Source of the DNA: Cupriavidus basilensis
GTDB lineage: Bacteria > Pseudomonadota > Gammaproteobacteria > Burkholderiales > Burkholderiaceae
DNA length: 64,000 bases
Assembly: GCF_008801925.2 (NCBI RefSeq)
Contig: NZ_CP062803.1
Coordinates: forward strand, 310,001 to 374,000
Reading direction: 5' to 3'
Shown here: in pieces, positions 53,489-62,668 of the stretch
Layout: every line of letters starts with the position of its first letter
Position numbering within the stretch: position 1 is the stretch's first letter
Made by a program: the position numbers and the translations under genes
The notes under the pieces: model-generated
Database searches by the model: none
Told to the model about the DNA's origin: nothing
What the model saw: only the letters and a program-made list of their open reading frames with translations

Positions 53489-53691
53489 CTATTCGCACAC
53501 CGCCCTCCATTTTGCTTCACCAAGGAGACGGAGACGACAAGTATCCTGACATGGAGGGCAAGACAAGAAAGTAGGTCGCCGCCCCGCAGGGGTGGTGAAA
53601 CTGCAGTTGATGTTGACGTTAAGCCGTTGCAGTTGTAGCTGCAGTTGCAGGCCAGCAGTGTCCGCAGTGTTAGCAGTATCCGCCCCACACC

Positions 53692-53886
53692 CTAAAACAA
53701 CTTCCCAATCACCAACGCCACCATCGACAACAAAACCGTCGAAGCAAACGGCAACACAAACTCCCTCCCAAACAACCGAAACCGCAAGTCCCCCGGCAAC
53801 CGCCCCAACCCCAGCTTCTGCAGCCAGGGTAGTGCCGCTGACAGCACGATGACGGCCAGGAAGATGGTGAGGGTCCAGCGCAGCAT
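53692..53886 (-). CDS. DUF2905-family membrane protein
   Basis: 64-aa protein with two TM segments (about 4-20 and 42-60), separated by LPWLQKLGLGRLPGDLRFRLFGREF, the family signature with the invariant GRLPGD. It has no known function. The start at 53886 (MLRWTL) gives the usual length of about 65 residues. Convergent with cca across the palindromic element. Confidence 0.85.
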   Translation of the reverse strand: MLRWTLTIFLAVIVLSAALPWLQKLGLGRLPGDLRFRLFGREFVLPFASTVLLSMVALVIGKLF

Positions 53887-53929
53887 GTTGGGGTGCCTAA
53901 GGGGAGAGGGTGAAATGCGCGGACTATAG

Positions 53930-55138
53930 CTATAGCGCGTGGCTGCGGTCGCCGCGTGCGAAGCCTGCCAGCGGCAGCGCCGCATCAAAGTCGCGGGTCA
54001 GCGCGATTACCTTGAACAGTTCGCCCATCTCGGCCTCGGACAGCAGCTTTTGCACCGCGTTGGCGGCGGGCAGGAAGTTGCGCGTGTCGTTGGGGTCCAG
54101 CGCCATCAGCAGCTCGGTGATGCCGGCGTTCATCAGGAAGCGCGCCTGCGAGGCGAAGCCGGCCACCGTCAGCCCGGCATCGGCCGCGGCGTGGGCGATG
54201 CCGCTGAAGTTGACGTGGGCGGTGATGTCCTGCAGGCCAGGGTAGAGGAAGGGGTCCGGGTGGGCGTGATGGCGGTAGTGGCACATCAGCGTGCCGCCGA
54301 CGCGCTGCGGATGGTAGTACTCGGCCGCGGGGAAACCGTAATCGATCAGGAACACCGCACCCCGCGTGAGCATCGTGCCCACCGCGCGCATGAAGCCTTC
54401 AGCCTCGGCGTGGGTTTCGGTGACGATGTCGTGGTCGCCGGCCATGGCATGCAGGGATGCGGGCAGGGCGTCGGCCGCCACGGGGCGGTCCGAGAAGCCG
54501 AAGGCTGCTTCGGATGCGTCAGATGCGTCAGCATTGCTGTCCCGGCGGGCTACGCCGCGCTCCAGCCAGCGGCCGTGGCTGCGGGCGAACAGCCGCACCG
54601 GCATGGCGTCCAGTACTTCGTTGCCGACCACGATCCCTTCGAAATGCTCGGGCAGCGTATCCAGCCAGGTGACGCGCGGGGCCAGATGCGGCGCGCGCGT
54701 GGCCAGCGTGGCCTGCTGGCGCGCGCGCAGCTCGCCGGACAGCTCGACGATGGCGTAGCGCTCGGGCAACTGGCCTTCCTGCTCCAGGGCCAGCAGCAGG
54801 TCGGCGGCGAGCCGGCCGGTGCCGGCGCCGAATTCCAGGACCTGCGACAGGCCCTGCGCCAGCAGTGGCGCGAACTGGCGTGCGAGCGTACGGGCGAAAT
54901 ACGGGCTGAGTTCGGGGGCGGTGATGAAGTCGCTGCCATCGCGCGCGTCGCGGCCGAACTTGGCGGCGCCGCCGCTGTAGTAGCCCAGCCCGGGCGCATA
55001 TAGCGCAAGCGCCATATAGCGGTCGAAACCGAGCCAGCCGCCCGCGTCGTCGATAGCCTGGCCGATGTGCGCGGTAAGCGCGGCGGACGCCGACAGTGCG
55101 TCGGCGGGGGGAAGGGGTAAACTAGCGCCTTTGTGCAT
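53930..55138 (-). CDS. MidA/NDUFAF7-family SAM-dependent methyltransferase
   Basis: 402-aa class I methyltransferase of the MidA (NDUFAF7) family; the mitochondrial member methylates an Arg of complex I subunit NDUFS2. Family signatures are LALYAPGLGYYSGGAAKFGRDGSDFITAPELSPYFAR-like segments near residues 45-85, motif I VLEFGAGTGRLAADLL, VVGNEVLDAMPVRLF and FLIDYGFPAAEYYHPQR. The bacterial target is unproven. Its start is only 15 bp from the start of the divergent FolM-like gene. An Asp/Ala-rich insert (DSNADASDASEA) lies mid-protein. Confidence 0.9.
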   Translation of the reverse strand: MHKGASLPLPPADALSASAALTAHIGQAIDDAGGWLGFDRYMALALYAPGLGYYSGGAAKFGRDARDGSDFITAPELSPYFARTLARQFAPLLAQGLSQVLEFGAGTGRLAADLLLALEQEGQLPERYAIVELSGELRARQQATLATRAPHLAPRVTWLDTLPEHFEGIVVGNEVLDAMPVRLFARSHGRWLERGVARRDSNADASDASEAAFGFSDRPVAADALPASLHAMAGDHDIVTETHAEAEGFMRAVGTMLTRGAVFLIDYGFPAAEYYHPQRVGGTLMCHYRHHAHPDPFLYPGLQDITAHVNFSGIAHAAADAGLTVAGFASQARFLMNAGITELLMALDPNDTRNFLPAANAVQKLLSEAEMGELFKVIALTRDFDAALPLAGFARGDRSHAL

Positions 55139-55153
55139 ACCGCGATTGTAGCA

Positions 55154-55981
55154 ATGCCAGCCTCCGACACCCCTGACTCCGCATCGCCTGCCGGCGCTAC
55201 CGCCGCCGCAGCCTCCGCTACCCCCGCGCGCGGCATCGCGCTCGTCACCGGCGCCGCGCGCCGGCTCGGGCGTGTGATCGCGCTGGAACTGGCCCAGCGT
55301 GGCTGGGACGTGGCGGTGCATTGCCACCGCTCCGTGGCCGAGGCCGAGGCGCTGGCCGAACAGATCCGCGCCGGTGGCCAGCGTGCCGCCGTGCTGCAGG
55401 CCGACCTGGCCGACGAGGCGTCCACCGCCACGCTGATCAAGGCCTGCACCGATGCGCTGGGCGTGCCGACGTGCCTGGTCAACAATGCCTCGCTGTTCCA
55501 GTACGACGTGGCCACCAGCTTTTCCTATGCCTCGCTCGATACGCATATGCGCACCAATGTGGCCGCACCGCTGCTGCTCGCGCGCGAAATGCACCGTGCC
55601 ATGTCGGACACGCAGCGCGGCGTGGTCATCAACCTGCTCGACCAGAAACTGGATAACCTGAATCCGGACTTCCTGTCGTACACGCTGTCCAAGGCGGCGC
55701 TGCAGACGGCTACCGTGCAGCTGGCCCAGGCGCTGGGACCCAAGCTGCGCGTGGTGGGCGTGGCGCCCGGCATCACCATGGTCTCGGGCGACCAGTCCAG
55801 CCCGGGCTTCCGGCGCGCCCACCGCATGACGCCGCTGGGGCAGTCGTCCACGCCGGAAGACATCGCGCAAGCGGTGGCCTACCTGGCCGAAGCGCGTGCC
55901 GTGACCGGCACCACGCTTTACGTCGACGGTGGCCAGCACCTGATGCCGCTGGCGCGCGACGTGATGTTCCTGACCGAATGA
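55154..55981 (+). CDS. folM: FolM/pteridine-reductase-like SDR
   Basis: 275-aa SDR. The NADPH motif ALVTGAARRLGRVIALELA follows an Ala-rich leader, and the catalytic stretch is CLVNNASLFQYD and YTLSKAAL with the Tyr-X3-Lys. VAPGITMVSGDQSS resembles dihydromonapterin reductase/pteridine reductase rather than FabG. With folB immediately after, a role in tetrahydrofolate or tetrahydromonapterin formation is likely. A start at 55133 (GTG) is possible but would overlap the divergent gene. Confidence 0.82.
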   Translation: MPASDTPDSASPAGATAAAASATPARGIALVTGAARRLGRVIALELAQRGWDVAVHCHRSVAEAEALAEQIRAGGQRAAVLQADLADEASTATLIKACTDALGVPTCLVNNASLFQYDVATSFSYASLDTHMRTNVAAPLLLAREMHRAMSDTQRGVVINLLDQKLDNLNPDFLSYTLSKAALQTATVQLAQALGPKLRVVGVAPGITMVSGDQSSPGFRRAHRMTPLGQSSTPEDIAQAVAYLAEARAVTGTTLYVDGGQHLMPLARDVMFLTE

Positions 55982-56049
55982 TCCAATAACGTACCCGGCG
56001 CGCGCGCCAAGTCCGCGCGCGCCTTCTCCCTCTTTTTCCTCTCCCCATC

Positions 56050-56463
56050 ATGACCATGCTCGCCGCCCTCACACATCCCAGCCTGCAAGACTGCCGCCGC
56101 ATGTTCTTGCGCAACTACGAAGTGCAGATCAATATCGGCGTGCACGAATTCGAGAAAAAGGGTGAACAGCGCGTGCTGATCAATATCGACCTGTTCGTGC
56201 CGCTGGCCCAGAGCACGCCCCAGGACGACAAGCTGCAGGAAGTGGTGGACTACGACTTCATGCGCAATACGGTCGCCGAGCGCATGGCGCAGGGCCACGT
56301 CCACCTGCAGGAAACCCTGTGCGACGACGTGGCGCGCGCCATGCTCAAGCACCCCAAGGTGCGCGCCGTGCGCGTATCGACCGAAAAGCCGGATGTGTAC
56401 CCGGATTGCGATTCGGTCGGCGTCGAGGTGTTCCACATCAAGAGCGAGCCGGTTGGCCAGTAA
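56050..56463 (+). CDS. folB: Dihydroneopterin aldolase-family protein
   Basis: 137-aa FolB-type enzyme of folate synthesis (dihydroneopterin to 6-hydroxymethyl-dihydropterin plus glycolaldehyde). The substrate-binding block is MFLRNYEVQINIGVHEFEKKGEQRVLINIDLF and the C-terminal VRAVRVSTEKPDVYPDCDSVGVEVF. The conserved Glu and Lys of the active site appear in HEFEKK and TEKPDV. The DHNA variant versus FolX (epimerase) is not fully separable. It is 68 bp after the FolM-like gene in the same direction. Confidence 0.86.
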   Translation: MTMLAALTHPSLQDCRRMFLRNYEVQINIGVHEFEKKGEQRVLINIDLFVPLAQSTPQDDKLQEVVDYDFMRNTVAERMAQGHVHLQETLCDDVARAMLKHPKVRAVRVSTEKPDVYPDCDSVGVEVFHIKSEPVGQ

Positions 56464-56610
56464 GCGAGCCGTTCTGGCGGGCTGCCGGCGCAGGGTGGCA
56501 GCTCACGGTAAAATGCCGGGTTCTCCGGCCCCGGCAGCTTGCATGTGATGCAACTGCCGCATTGCGCGCCGTTTTGCCCTTGCTTTGCCGTACCCGATCG
56601 CCCCATCGCC

Positions 56611-57552
56611 ATGACCGCCACCACGCATTCCAAGAACTTCTTCCGTCTGGAGACCTATCTCCAGTCGCAGACGGGCCGCGCCATCGGCGATTTCAAGATG
56701 ATCGAGGACGGCGACACGGTGCTGGTGTGCCTCTCCGGCGGCAAGGACTCGTACACCATGCTGTCGGTGCTGATGGCGCTGCAAAAGCGCGCGCCGGTCA
56801 AGTTCAAGCTGATCGCGATGAACCTGGACCAGAAGCAGCCGGGCTTTCCCGCGCACATCCTGCCGGCTTACCTGAAATCGGTGGGGGTGGAGTATGTGAT
56901 CGTCGACGCGGATACCTATTCCATCGTCAAGGAGAAGGTGCCTGAGGGCAAGACCACCTGCTCGCTGTGCTCGCGCCTGCGCCGCGGCGTGATCTACCGT
57001 ACCGCCAAGGAACTCGGGGCCAACAAGATTGCGCTGGGCCACCATCGCGACGACATCATCCAGACCTTCTTCCTGAACCTGTTCTTCGGCGGCAAGATGA
57101 AGGCGATGCCGCCCAAGCTGGCCACCGACGACGGCCAGCACATCGTGATCCGCCCGCTGGCCTATTGCCCTGAAAAGGACATCGCCAGCTACGCGCGCGC
57201 GATGGAATACCCGATCATCCCGTGCAACCTGTGCGGCTCGCAGGAAAACCTTCAGCGCAAGAAGGTCAAGGAGATGGTGCTGGAGTGGGAGCGGACCAAT
57301 CCGGGGCGCACCGACAATATCTTTGCCGCGCTGCGCAGCGTGGTGCCGTCGCATCTGGCCGATACCGATCTGTTCGATTTCAACGGGCTGGCAACCGGCC
57401 TGGCCAAGGTGGACGAGGCCTCGCTGTTCGGCGAGACCACTTTCTCCCAGCAGCCGCTGGTGTTTGCGGGCGGCATGGAAGAGAACAAGCTGGAATTCGT
57501 GCGCTTCGAGAAGTCCGCGCCCGCCAGCCCGGCGCAGCCTGCCGCCGAATAG
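56611..57552 (+). CDS. ttcA: tRNA 2-thiocytidine(32) synthetase TtcA
   Basis: 313-aa PP-loop tRNA thiolase with a [4Fe-4S] cluster. The ATP PP-loop is [13 protein letters not shown] at about residues 38-50, and the two Cys-X2-Cys pairs are [10 protein letters not shown] (about 113-122) and [15 protein letters not shown] (about 205-219). [28 protein letters not shown] is a family hallmark. The start at 56611 (MTATTHSKN) fits; an upstream start at 56539 is unrelated. It ends convergent to the lipoprotein gene. Confidence 0.96.
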   Translation: MTATTHSKNFFRLETYLQSQTGRAIGDFKMIEDGDTVLVCLSGGKDSYTMLSVLMALQKRAPVKFKLIAMNLDQKQPGFPAHILPAYLKSVGVEYVIVDADTYSIVKEKVPEGKTTCSLCSRLRRGVIYRTAKELGANKIALGHHRDDIIQTFFLNLFFGGKMKAMPPKLATDDGQHIVIRPLAYCPEKDIASYARAMEYPIIPCNLCGSQENLQRKKVKEMVLEWERTNPGRTDNIFAALRSVVPSHLADTDLFDFNGLATGLAKVDEASLFGETTFSQQPLVFAGGMEENKLEFVRFEKSAPASPAQPAAE

Positions 57553-57575
57553 GCCACGGGCCGCCTTGTCCCTCG

Positions 57576-58520
57576 TCAGTTCTCAGCGCGTGTTGGCCGG
57601 GGCGCCGCCGCGTTGGCGGTGCCATCGCGCATCAACGCGTTCGCGTCATCGATCCATTTCTGGAAGCGATCCGCCGCGTGGGCCTTCTGCTCCGGTGTGG
57701 TCAGGTTGGCAATGGTGACGGTCAGCGCCAGCCCGGCCTCGTTGTTGGCGTCGTAACGGGCATTGCGCTCCCGCGTAGGCGGGTTTTGCCAGTGGTCGCC
57801 ATAGCGCCTTAGCATCTCCACGACCTGGGCCTTGGGCGGATGCTCGGCCTGCACCTGGCGCGCCAGCGCCAGCCATTCCTGCTGGCGCTTGACGCGTTCC
57901 GCATAGCGCGCCTCGGCACCTTGCACCACGGGCGCCATGGCGCGGCGGATAGTGGCCTCCTGGTCACTCGAAAAGCGACCATAGACCAGCCGCGCGTAGT
58001 CCATCACCTTGTCGAAGCGGGCTTCCTCGCGGGCCGCCGGGTCGGGGCGCAGGTATTCCTTGCGGTATTTGGCGTTGGCATCGGCAAATTTCTTCTCCAT
58101 GCGGGCGATCTGCTCAGGGGTCAGCGTCAGCAGCAGGTCGGCCACGTCGGGTGTGGAGCGATCGAAGGCAACGCGTGCCAGGCGCTGGGCATCGTCCTGG
58201 ATCTTGCCCACCGCGGCGGCGGAGAGCGGCTGCTGTACCTCGCTCTTGGCCTGGCGCAGCAGGCCGGCGATCTCGGGCAACTGGTCCTTGCGATGCCAGG
58301 CAAAGAAGCGGGCGATGGCGTCGCGGGTGAGGGGTTCCTGGCTGGCGGAGACGTCCACGTAGTTGTCGATCCACCAGTAGGCGAGCCGGTCGCCCTGCTG
58401 GTAGCCTAGCTTCAGGGCATTGCAGGCGGTCAGGGCGGTCACGGCTGTGACCAGAAAGAGACGCCGGAGACGGTCCCCGCGCAGGAAGGGATTGGCGGTC
58501 AAACGGCGCAAAACCCCCAT
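57576..58520 (-). CDS. DUF6279-family lipoprotein
   Basis: 314-aa lipoprotein. An Arg-rich N-terminus and hydrophobic segment end in the lipobox LTAC (VTALTAC, Cys at about residue 36). The mature part is helical, with NALKLGYQQGDRLAYWWIDNYVDVS typical of the DUF6279 group. Many Glu/Lys/Arg residues suggest a long soluble helical domain in the periplasm. The role is unknown. It is divergent from glmU, and 23 bp separates it from the convergent ttcA. Confidence 0.82.
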   Translation of the reverse strand: MGVLRRLTANPFLRGDRLRRLFLVTAVTALTACNALKLGYQQGDRLAYWWIDNYVDVSASQEPLTRDAIARFFAWHRKDQLPEIAGLLRQAKSEVQQPLSAAAVGKIQDDAQRLARVAFDRSTPDVADLLLTLTPEQIARMEKKFADANAKYRKEYLRPDPAAREEARFDKVMDYARLVYGRFSSDQEATIRRAMAPVVQGAEARYAERVKRQQEWLALARQVQAEHPPKAQVVEMLRRYGDHWQNPPTRERNARYDANNEAGLALTVTIANLTTPEQKAHAADRFQKWIDDANALMRDGTANAAAPRPTRAEN

Positions 58521-58699
58521 GATAGAATCCTTTTCCGCGCGTTTTGGCAGCTGATCGTGCCCGCGATTCCCAGCCGCTGCCGGCTTTGCCGCCGGTTTCG
58601 GGGTTCGGGCCAGGACCCTGGCCAACGCTGCTGGCCCCCGGGCTCGCCGAGGGGGTGATTCATACTGTTTGCTGGACACACTCACTTAGGACCCTCCTT

Positions 58700-60061
58700 G
58701 TGAATATCGTCATTCTCGCTGCAGGAATGGGCAAGCGGATGAACTCCGCGCTGCCCAAGGTCCTGCATCCTCTCGCTGGCCGGCCGCTGCTTGCTCATGT
58801 GATTGAAACGGCACGTAAATTGTTGCCGACCCGCCTCGTGGTGGTGGTTGGGCATGGTGCCGACCGCGTGCGCGAGGCGGTTGGCGCGCCAGACGTTGCC
58901 TTCGCCCTGCAGGCCGAGCAGCTTGGCACCGGCCATGCCGTGGCGCAGGCGCTCCCGCTGCTCGACGACAGCCAGCCGACGCTGGTGCTGTACGGCGATG
59001 TGCCGCTGACCGAGGCCGCCACGCTGCAGCGGCTGGTGGCTGCGGCCCGCAGCGAGCGCTTCGGCATCCTCACGGTTGAAATGGATGACCCCACCGGCTA
59101 TGGCCGCATCGTGCGCGAGGCGGGCAAGATCGTGCGCATCGTCGAGCAAAAGGATGCCAGCGAGCCGCAGCGCGCCATCCGTGAAATCAACACCGGCATC
59201 ATCCTGGCGCCCACCGGCCCCCTGCGTCGCTGGCTGTCCACGCTGCGCAATGACAACGCCCAGGGCGAGTATTACCTGACCGACGCCGTTGAGCGCGCGG
59301 TGGCGGACGGCATGGAAGTGGTTTCCGCGCAGCCCGATGCGCTGTGGGAAACGTTGGGCGTGAACAGCAAGGTGCAACTCGCCGAGCTCGAGCGCATCCA
59401 TCAGCGCAACCTGGCGCAGCGCCTGCTTGAAGCCGGCGTGACGCTGCTGGATCCGGCGCGCATCGATATCCGCGGCGAGCTTACCTGCGGGCGCGATGTC
59501 ACCATCGACGTGAACTGCGTGTTCGAAGGCCGCGTGCACCTGGAAGACGGTGCGCATATCGGCGCCAACTGCGTGCTGCGCAACAGCACCGTGGGCGCTG
59601 GCGCGCGGGTGCAGCCGTTTTGCCATTTCGAGGATGCCAGCGTTGGCGCGGCCGGCCGCATCGGCCCGTACGCGCGCCTGCGTCCCGGCACGGTGCTGGG
59701 CGAGGATGTGCACATCGGCAACTTCGTCGAGGTCAAGAACAGCCAGATCGCCGCGCACAGCAAGGCTAACCACCTTGCCTACGTGGGCGACGCCACGGTC
59801 GGCTCGCGCGTCAACATCGGCGCGGGCACCATCACCTGCAACTACGATGGCGCGAACAAGTACCGCACCGTCATCGAGGACGATGTCTTTATCGGTTCCG
59901 ACACGCAGCTGGTCGCGCCGGTGACCGTGCGCCGCGGCGCCACCATTGGCGCCGGCACCACACTGACCAAGGAGGCGGCGGCCGACAAGCTGACGCTGTC
60001 GCGTTCCAAGCAGATGACGCTCGACGCGTGGCAGCGTCCGGTCAAGCAAGCCAAGAAATAA
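58700..60061 (+). CDS. glmU: Bifunctional GlmU (GlcNAc-1-P uridyltransferase / GlcN-1-P acetyltransferase)
   Basis: 453-aa enzyme making UDP-GlcNAc for peptidoglycan and lipid A. The N-terminal uridyltransferase has [23 protein letters not shown] (about 4-26), [14 protein letters not shown] and YGDVPLT. The C-terminal left-handed beta-helix of hexapeptide repeats runs from about residue 250; its catalytic-site region is [21 protein letters not shown] and [13 protein letters not shown]. The GTG start at 58700 gives the usual length. It is followed by glmS, 120 bp away. Confidence 0.97.
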   Translation: MNIVILAAGMGKRMNSALPKVLHPLAGRPLLAHVIETARKLLPTRLVVVVGHGADRVREAVGAPDVAFALQAEQLGTGHAVAQALPLLDDSQPTLVLYGDVPLTEAATLQRLVAAARSERFGILTVEMDDPTGYGRIVREAGKIVRIVEQKDASEPQRAIREINTGIILAPTGPLRRWLSTLRNDNAQGEYYLTDAVERAVADGMEVVSAQPDALWETLGVNSKVQLAELERIHQRNLAQRLLEAGVTLLDPARIDIRGELTCGRDVTIDVNCVFEGRVHLEDGAHIGANCVLRNSTVGAGARVQPFCHFEDASVGAAGRIGPYARLRPGTVLGEDVHIGNFVEVKNSQIAAHSKANHLAYVGDATVGSRVNIGAGTITCNYDGANKYRTVIEDDVFIGSDTQLVAPVTVRRGATIGAGTTLTKEAAADKLTLSRSKQMTLDAWQRPVKQAKK

Positions 60062-60181
60062 GCCCCGCCACCGCCGGGCCGGGATGCGGCCGGGCGGCAA
60101 TGGCAATTCGCGGGAGACGGCAGCGCCGTCCTCGCGCCAATCATCCGGTGCGGCTGTGTCCGCGCCCCGTGGGAGAAGAAT

Positions 60182-62020
60182 ATGTGCGGCATCGTCGGCG
60201 CGGTTTCCTCGCGCAATATTGTTCCGGTCCTGATCGAAGGACTGCGTCGCCTCGAGTACCGTGGCTATGATTCCTGTGGCGTAGCGGTAGTACGCGACAA
60301 TGCGCTCGAGCGCGCCCGCACGGTTTCGCGCGTGGCCGACCTGGACGAGCAGACCCGTGCGTCCGGCCTGGCCGGCATGACCGGCGTGGCGCATACGCGC
60401 TGGGCCACGCACGGCAAGCCCGACACCACTAACGCCCACCCGCATTTCTCGGGCGAGTCCATCGCGCTGGTGCACAACGGCATCATCGAGAACTACGAGC
60501 CGCTGCGCGAAGAGCTGCGCGCCGCCGGCTATGGCTTCGAGTCGCAGACTGACACCGAAGTGGTGGCCCACCTGATCCACCAGGTCTACACCTACCCGAG
60601 CAGCGCCACGCGCGGCGACCTGTTCGCCTCGGTGCGGGCCGTGACCAAGCGCCTGCACGGCGCCTACGCCATCGCCGTGTTCTCCAAGGACCATCCGGAA
60701 CGCGTGGTCGGCGCCCGCGCCGGCTCGCCGCTGGTGGTGGCGCTGGGCGACAACGAATCCTTCCTGGCTTCCGACGCGCTGGCCGTGGCGGGTACCGCCA
60801 ACCGCATCATCTACCTGGAAGAAGGCGACGTGGTGGAACTCACCCGCGAAGGCGCCACCATCCGCGACGTGCACGACCACCTGGTCGAGCGCGAAGTGCG
60901 CGTGGTCGAGACGCACGCCGCGGCGGTGGAACTGGGCCCGTACCGCCACTTCATGCAGAAGGAAATCTTCGAGCAGCCGCGCGCGCTCGGCGATACGCTG
61001 GAAGGCATCGACGCCATTACGCCCGAACTGTTCGGCGAGACCGCCCAGAGCGTGTTCAGCGAGATCGACAGCGTGCTGATCCTGGCTTGCGGCACCAGCT
61101 ATTACTCGGGCTGTACCGCCAAGTACTGGCTCGAATCCGTGGCCAAGATCCCGACCCAGGTCGAGGTGGCAAGCGAGTACCGCTACCGCGAAACCGTGCC
61201 CAACCCGCGCGCGCTGGTGGTGGTGATCTCGCAGTCTGGCGAGACCGCCGATACCATGGCCGCCCTGCGCCACGCCAAGTCGCTGGGCCACACGCATACG
61301 CTGGCTGTGTGCAATGTGGCCACCAGCGCCATGGTGCGCGAGACCGCGCTGCGCTTCCTGACGCGTGCCGGCACCGAGATCGGCGTCGCGTCGACCAAGG
61401 CCTTCACCACCCAGCTCGCCGCGCTGTACATGCTGACCCTGGCGCTGGCCAAGGTACGCGGCAGGCTCACGGCCGAGGCGGAAGCCGCGGCGCTGACCAA
61501 CCTGCGCCACCTGCCCGTGGCCCTGCACGGCGTGCTGGCGCTCGAGCCGCAGATCATCTCCTGGTCCGAGGACTTTGCCCGCCGCGAGAATGCGCTGTTC
61601 CTGGGCCGTGGCCTGCATTACCCGATCGCCCTGGAAGGCGCGCTCAAGCTCAAGGAAATCTCGTATATCCACGCCGAAGCCTATCCGGCCGGCGAGCTCA
61701 AGCACGGCCCGCTGGCACTGGTGACCGAGGCCATGCCCGTGGTCACGGTGGCGCCCAACGACGCGTTGCTGGAAAAGCTGAAGTCCAACATCCAGGAAGT
61801 GCGTGCCCGCGGCGGCCGGCTGTATGTGTTCGCCGACAGCGACACCCATATCCATTCCACCGAAGGCATCCAGGTCATCCGCCTGCCCGAGCACTACGGC
61901 GACCTGTCGCCGATCCTGCACGTGGTGCCGCTGCAGTTGCTGGCCTACCATACTGCCTGCGCGCGCGGCACCGACGTGGACAAGCCGCGTAACCTGGCCA
62001 AGTCGGTCACGGTGGAGTAA
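60182..62020 (+). CDS. glmS: Glucosamine-6-phosphate synthase GlmS
   Basis: 612-aa isomerising glutamine:fructose-6-phosphate amidotransferase. The N-terminal nucleophile Cys follows Met ([10 protein letters not shown]), and [25 protein letters not shown] and [10 protein letters not shown] make up the glutaminase site. Two SIS domains follow, with [31 protein letters not shown] and the C-terminal [14 protein letters not shown] good SD (GGGAGAAG) lies 5 nt upstream. No glmS ribozyme is expected in this lineage and none is seen. A 7-bp hairpin follows the stop. Confidence 0.97.
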   Translation: MCGIVGAVSSRNIVPVLIEGLRRLEYRGYDSCGVAVVRDNALERARTVSRVADLDEQTRASGLAGMTGVAHTRWATHGKPDTTNAHPHFSGESIALVHNGIIENYEPLREELRAAGYGFESQTDTEVVAHLIHQVYTYPSSATRGDLFASVRAVTKRLHGAYAIAVFSKDHPERVVGARAGSPLVVALGDNESFLASDALAVAGTANRIIYLEEGDVVELTREGATIRDVHDHLVEREVRVVETHAAAVELGPYRHFMQKEIFEQPRALGDTLEGIDAITPELFGETAQSVFSEIDSVLILACGTSYYSGCTAKYWLESVAKIPTQVEVASEYRYRETVPNPRALVVVISQSGETADTMAALRHAKSLGHTHTLAVCNVATSAMVRETALRFLTRAGTEIGVASTKAFTTQLAALYMLTLALAKVRGRLTAEAEAAALTNLRHLPVALHGVLALEPQIISWSEDFARRENALFLGRGLHYPIALEGALKLKEISYIHAEAYPAGELKHGPLALVTEAMPVVTVAPNDALLEKLKSNIQEVRARGGRLYVFADSDTHIHSTEGIQVIRLPEHYGDLSPILHVVPLQLLAYHTACARGTDVDKPRNLAKSVTVE

Positions 62021-62055
62021 CGCAAGCGATAGCTGCAAGCCGCGCCGCACGGCAT

Positions 62056-62073
62056 GGCCAGGAACGCCTGGCC
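62056..62073 (+). terminator. Hairpin after glmS
   Basis: Perfect 7-bp stem GGCCAGG-AACG-CCTGGCC, 35 bp after the glmS stop. There is no U-run, so intrinsic termination is only possible, not certain. Confidence 0.5.
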
Positions 62074-62668
62074 GGCCGGACGGCATGGCCGGCATGGGTA
62101 AGCGTCCATTCATGCCAGTTGCCGGTGGAGGGCGCGCGGCCCGGGGGTGGCTGGCTTCGCGCCGATGCTGGTCTCAGGATGGCCCCTCGGCTCGCCATCC
62201 GCTATCGGTGAGTTGCCTACTTTGGTATCGGCTCCCGCCGCAGGTTCACTTCGTTCGTTTGGCGGACTTGAATAATCCCGGCCGATAGCCAAGAATCGCG
62301 CACGGCTGTGTTCTCGCCGAAGACGTGCCCGGCAATGGGCCTCCTGCAGATCCAGGTCACCAGGTCATCAGGTCGCCAGATCAGCGGGAAGAAGACAAAA
62401 AGATAAGAAGATAAAACACCAAATACGATAATGCGGACCAGGTGCTCTAGGAGTCCCGCCGCACACCTTGCCTCGGGAATGACTGAAGATTGGCTTGCGC
62501 GGCGGCTCCTCTGCCGCCCAGGATTGCTGGCGTGCCCAGCTGGCGGAGTCACGCGCCTGCAGCCTCGCAATTCTTGTCGTCCCTGCATCCTGGCAGCGAG
62601 CGGTCGCGGTCATGCGTCACGCAGTGCAGCAGGATCGGTCTTGTGATCCGGCCACCTGGTTTCGCCGC
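62074..62668. other. Non-coding interval between glmS and the sensor kinase
   Basis: About 600 bp without a gene I can support. It includes a stretch of CAGGTC-type short repeats at 62354-62380 and a markedly A/T-rich patch at 62390-62435 (AGATAAGAAGATAAAACACC), which may hold a promoter for the sensor kinase. A 123-codon minus-strand frame (62588-62217) has one hydrophobic segment but no recognisable family or Shine-Dalgarno. Its codon use is atypical, so I do not call it. Confidence 0.5.

Larger units (their letters stand above)
51910..53551 (-). mobile_element. IS3-family insertion sequence, about 1.64 kb
   Basis: The ends begin 5'-TGTCAAGGTAGTTGTCG and, on the other strand, TGTCAGGATACTTGTCG, giving 17 matches over 21 positions. 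It carries two overlapping-frame genes, orfA and orfB, joined by a frameshift site. A GGCAAG hexamer occurs outside both ends (51897-51902 and 53557-53562) and may be a target duplication, but it is not immediately adjacent to the TG/CA ends, so exact boundaries are uncertain. It interrupts the right arm of the palindromic element. Confidence 0.85.
50107..53690. repeat. Nested palindromic intergenic element split by two insertion sequences
   Basis: Once the two insertion sequences are set aside, this is one symmetrical element between convergent cca and DUF2905 genes. The outer arms (50107-50220 and 53563-53690) share GCAGTT/AACTGC runs and the hairpin CTACTTTCTTG...CAAGAAAGTAG in inverted order. 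Inside, two 25-bp stem pairs form hairpins with the palindrome CGCCTTAAGGCG near the apex: 50258-50282 with 51518-51542, and 51749-51773 with 51830-51854. In the middle is the junction described at 51574-51720. I found no gene in the non-IS parts. Confidence 0.85.

Noticed and set aside
60062..60181. glmS ribozyme
   Set aside because: This class is found in Gram-positive lineages; the 120-bp gap shows only ordinary G/C-rich hairpins and lacks the ribozyme core.
58682..62113. Minus-strand open frame of over 1100 codons antisense to glmU and glmS
   Set aside because: It mirrors two well-supported genes, is rich in Arg/His/Gly/Ala as expected from high-G+C antisense frames, and has no family motif.
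62217..62588. 123-codon minus-strand gene between glmS and the sensor kinase
   Set aside because: One hydrophobic segment only, no family resemblance, atypical codon use and no ribosome site.
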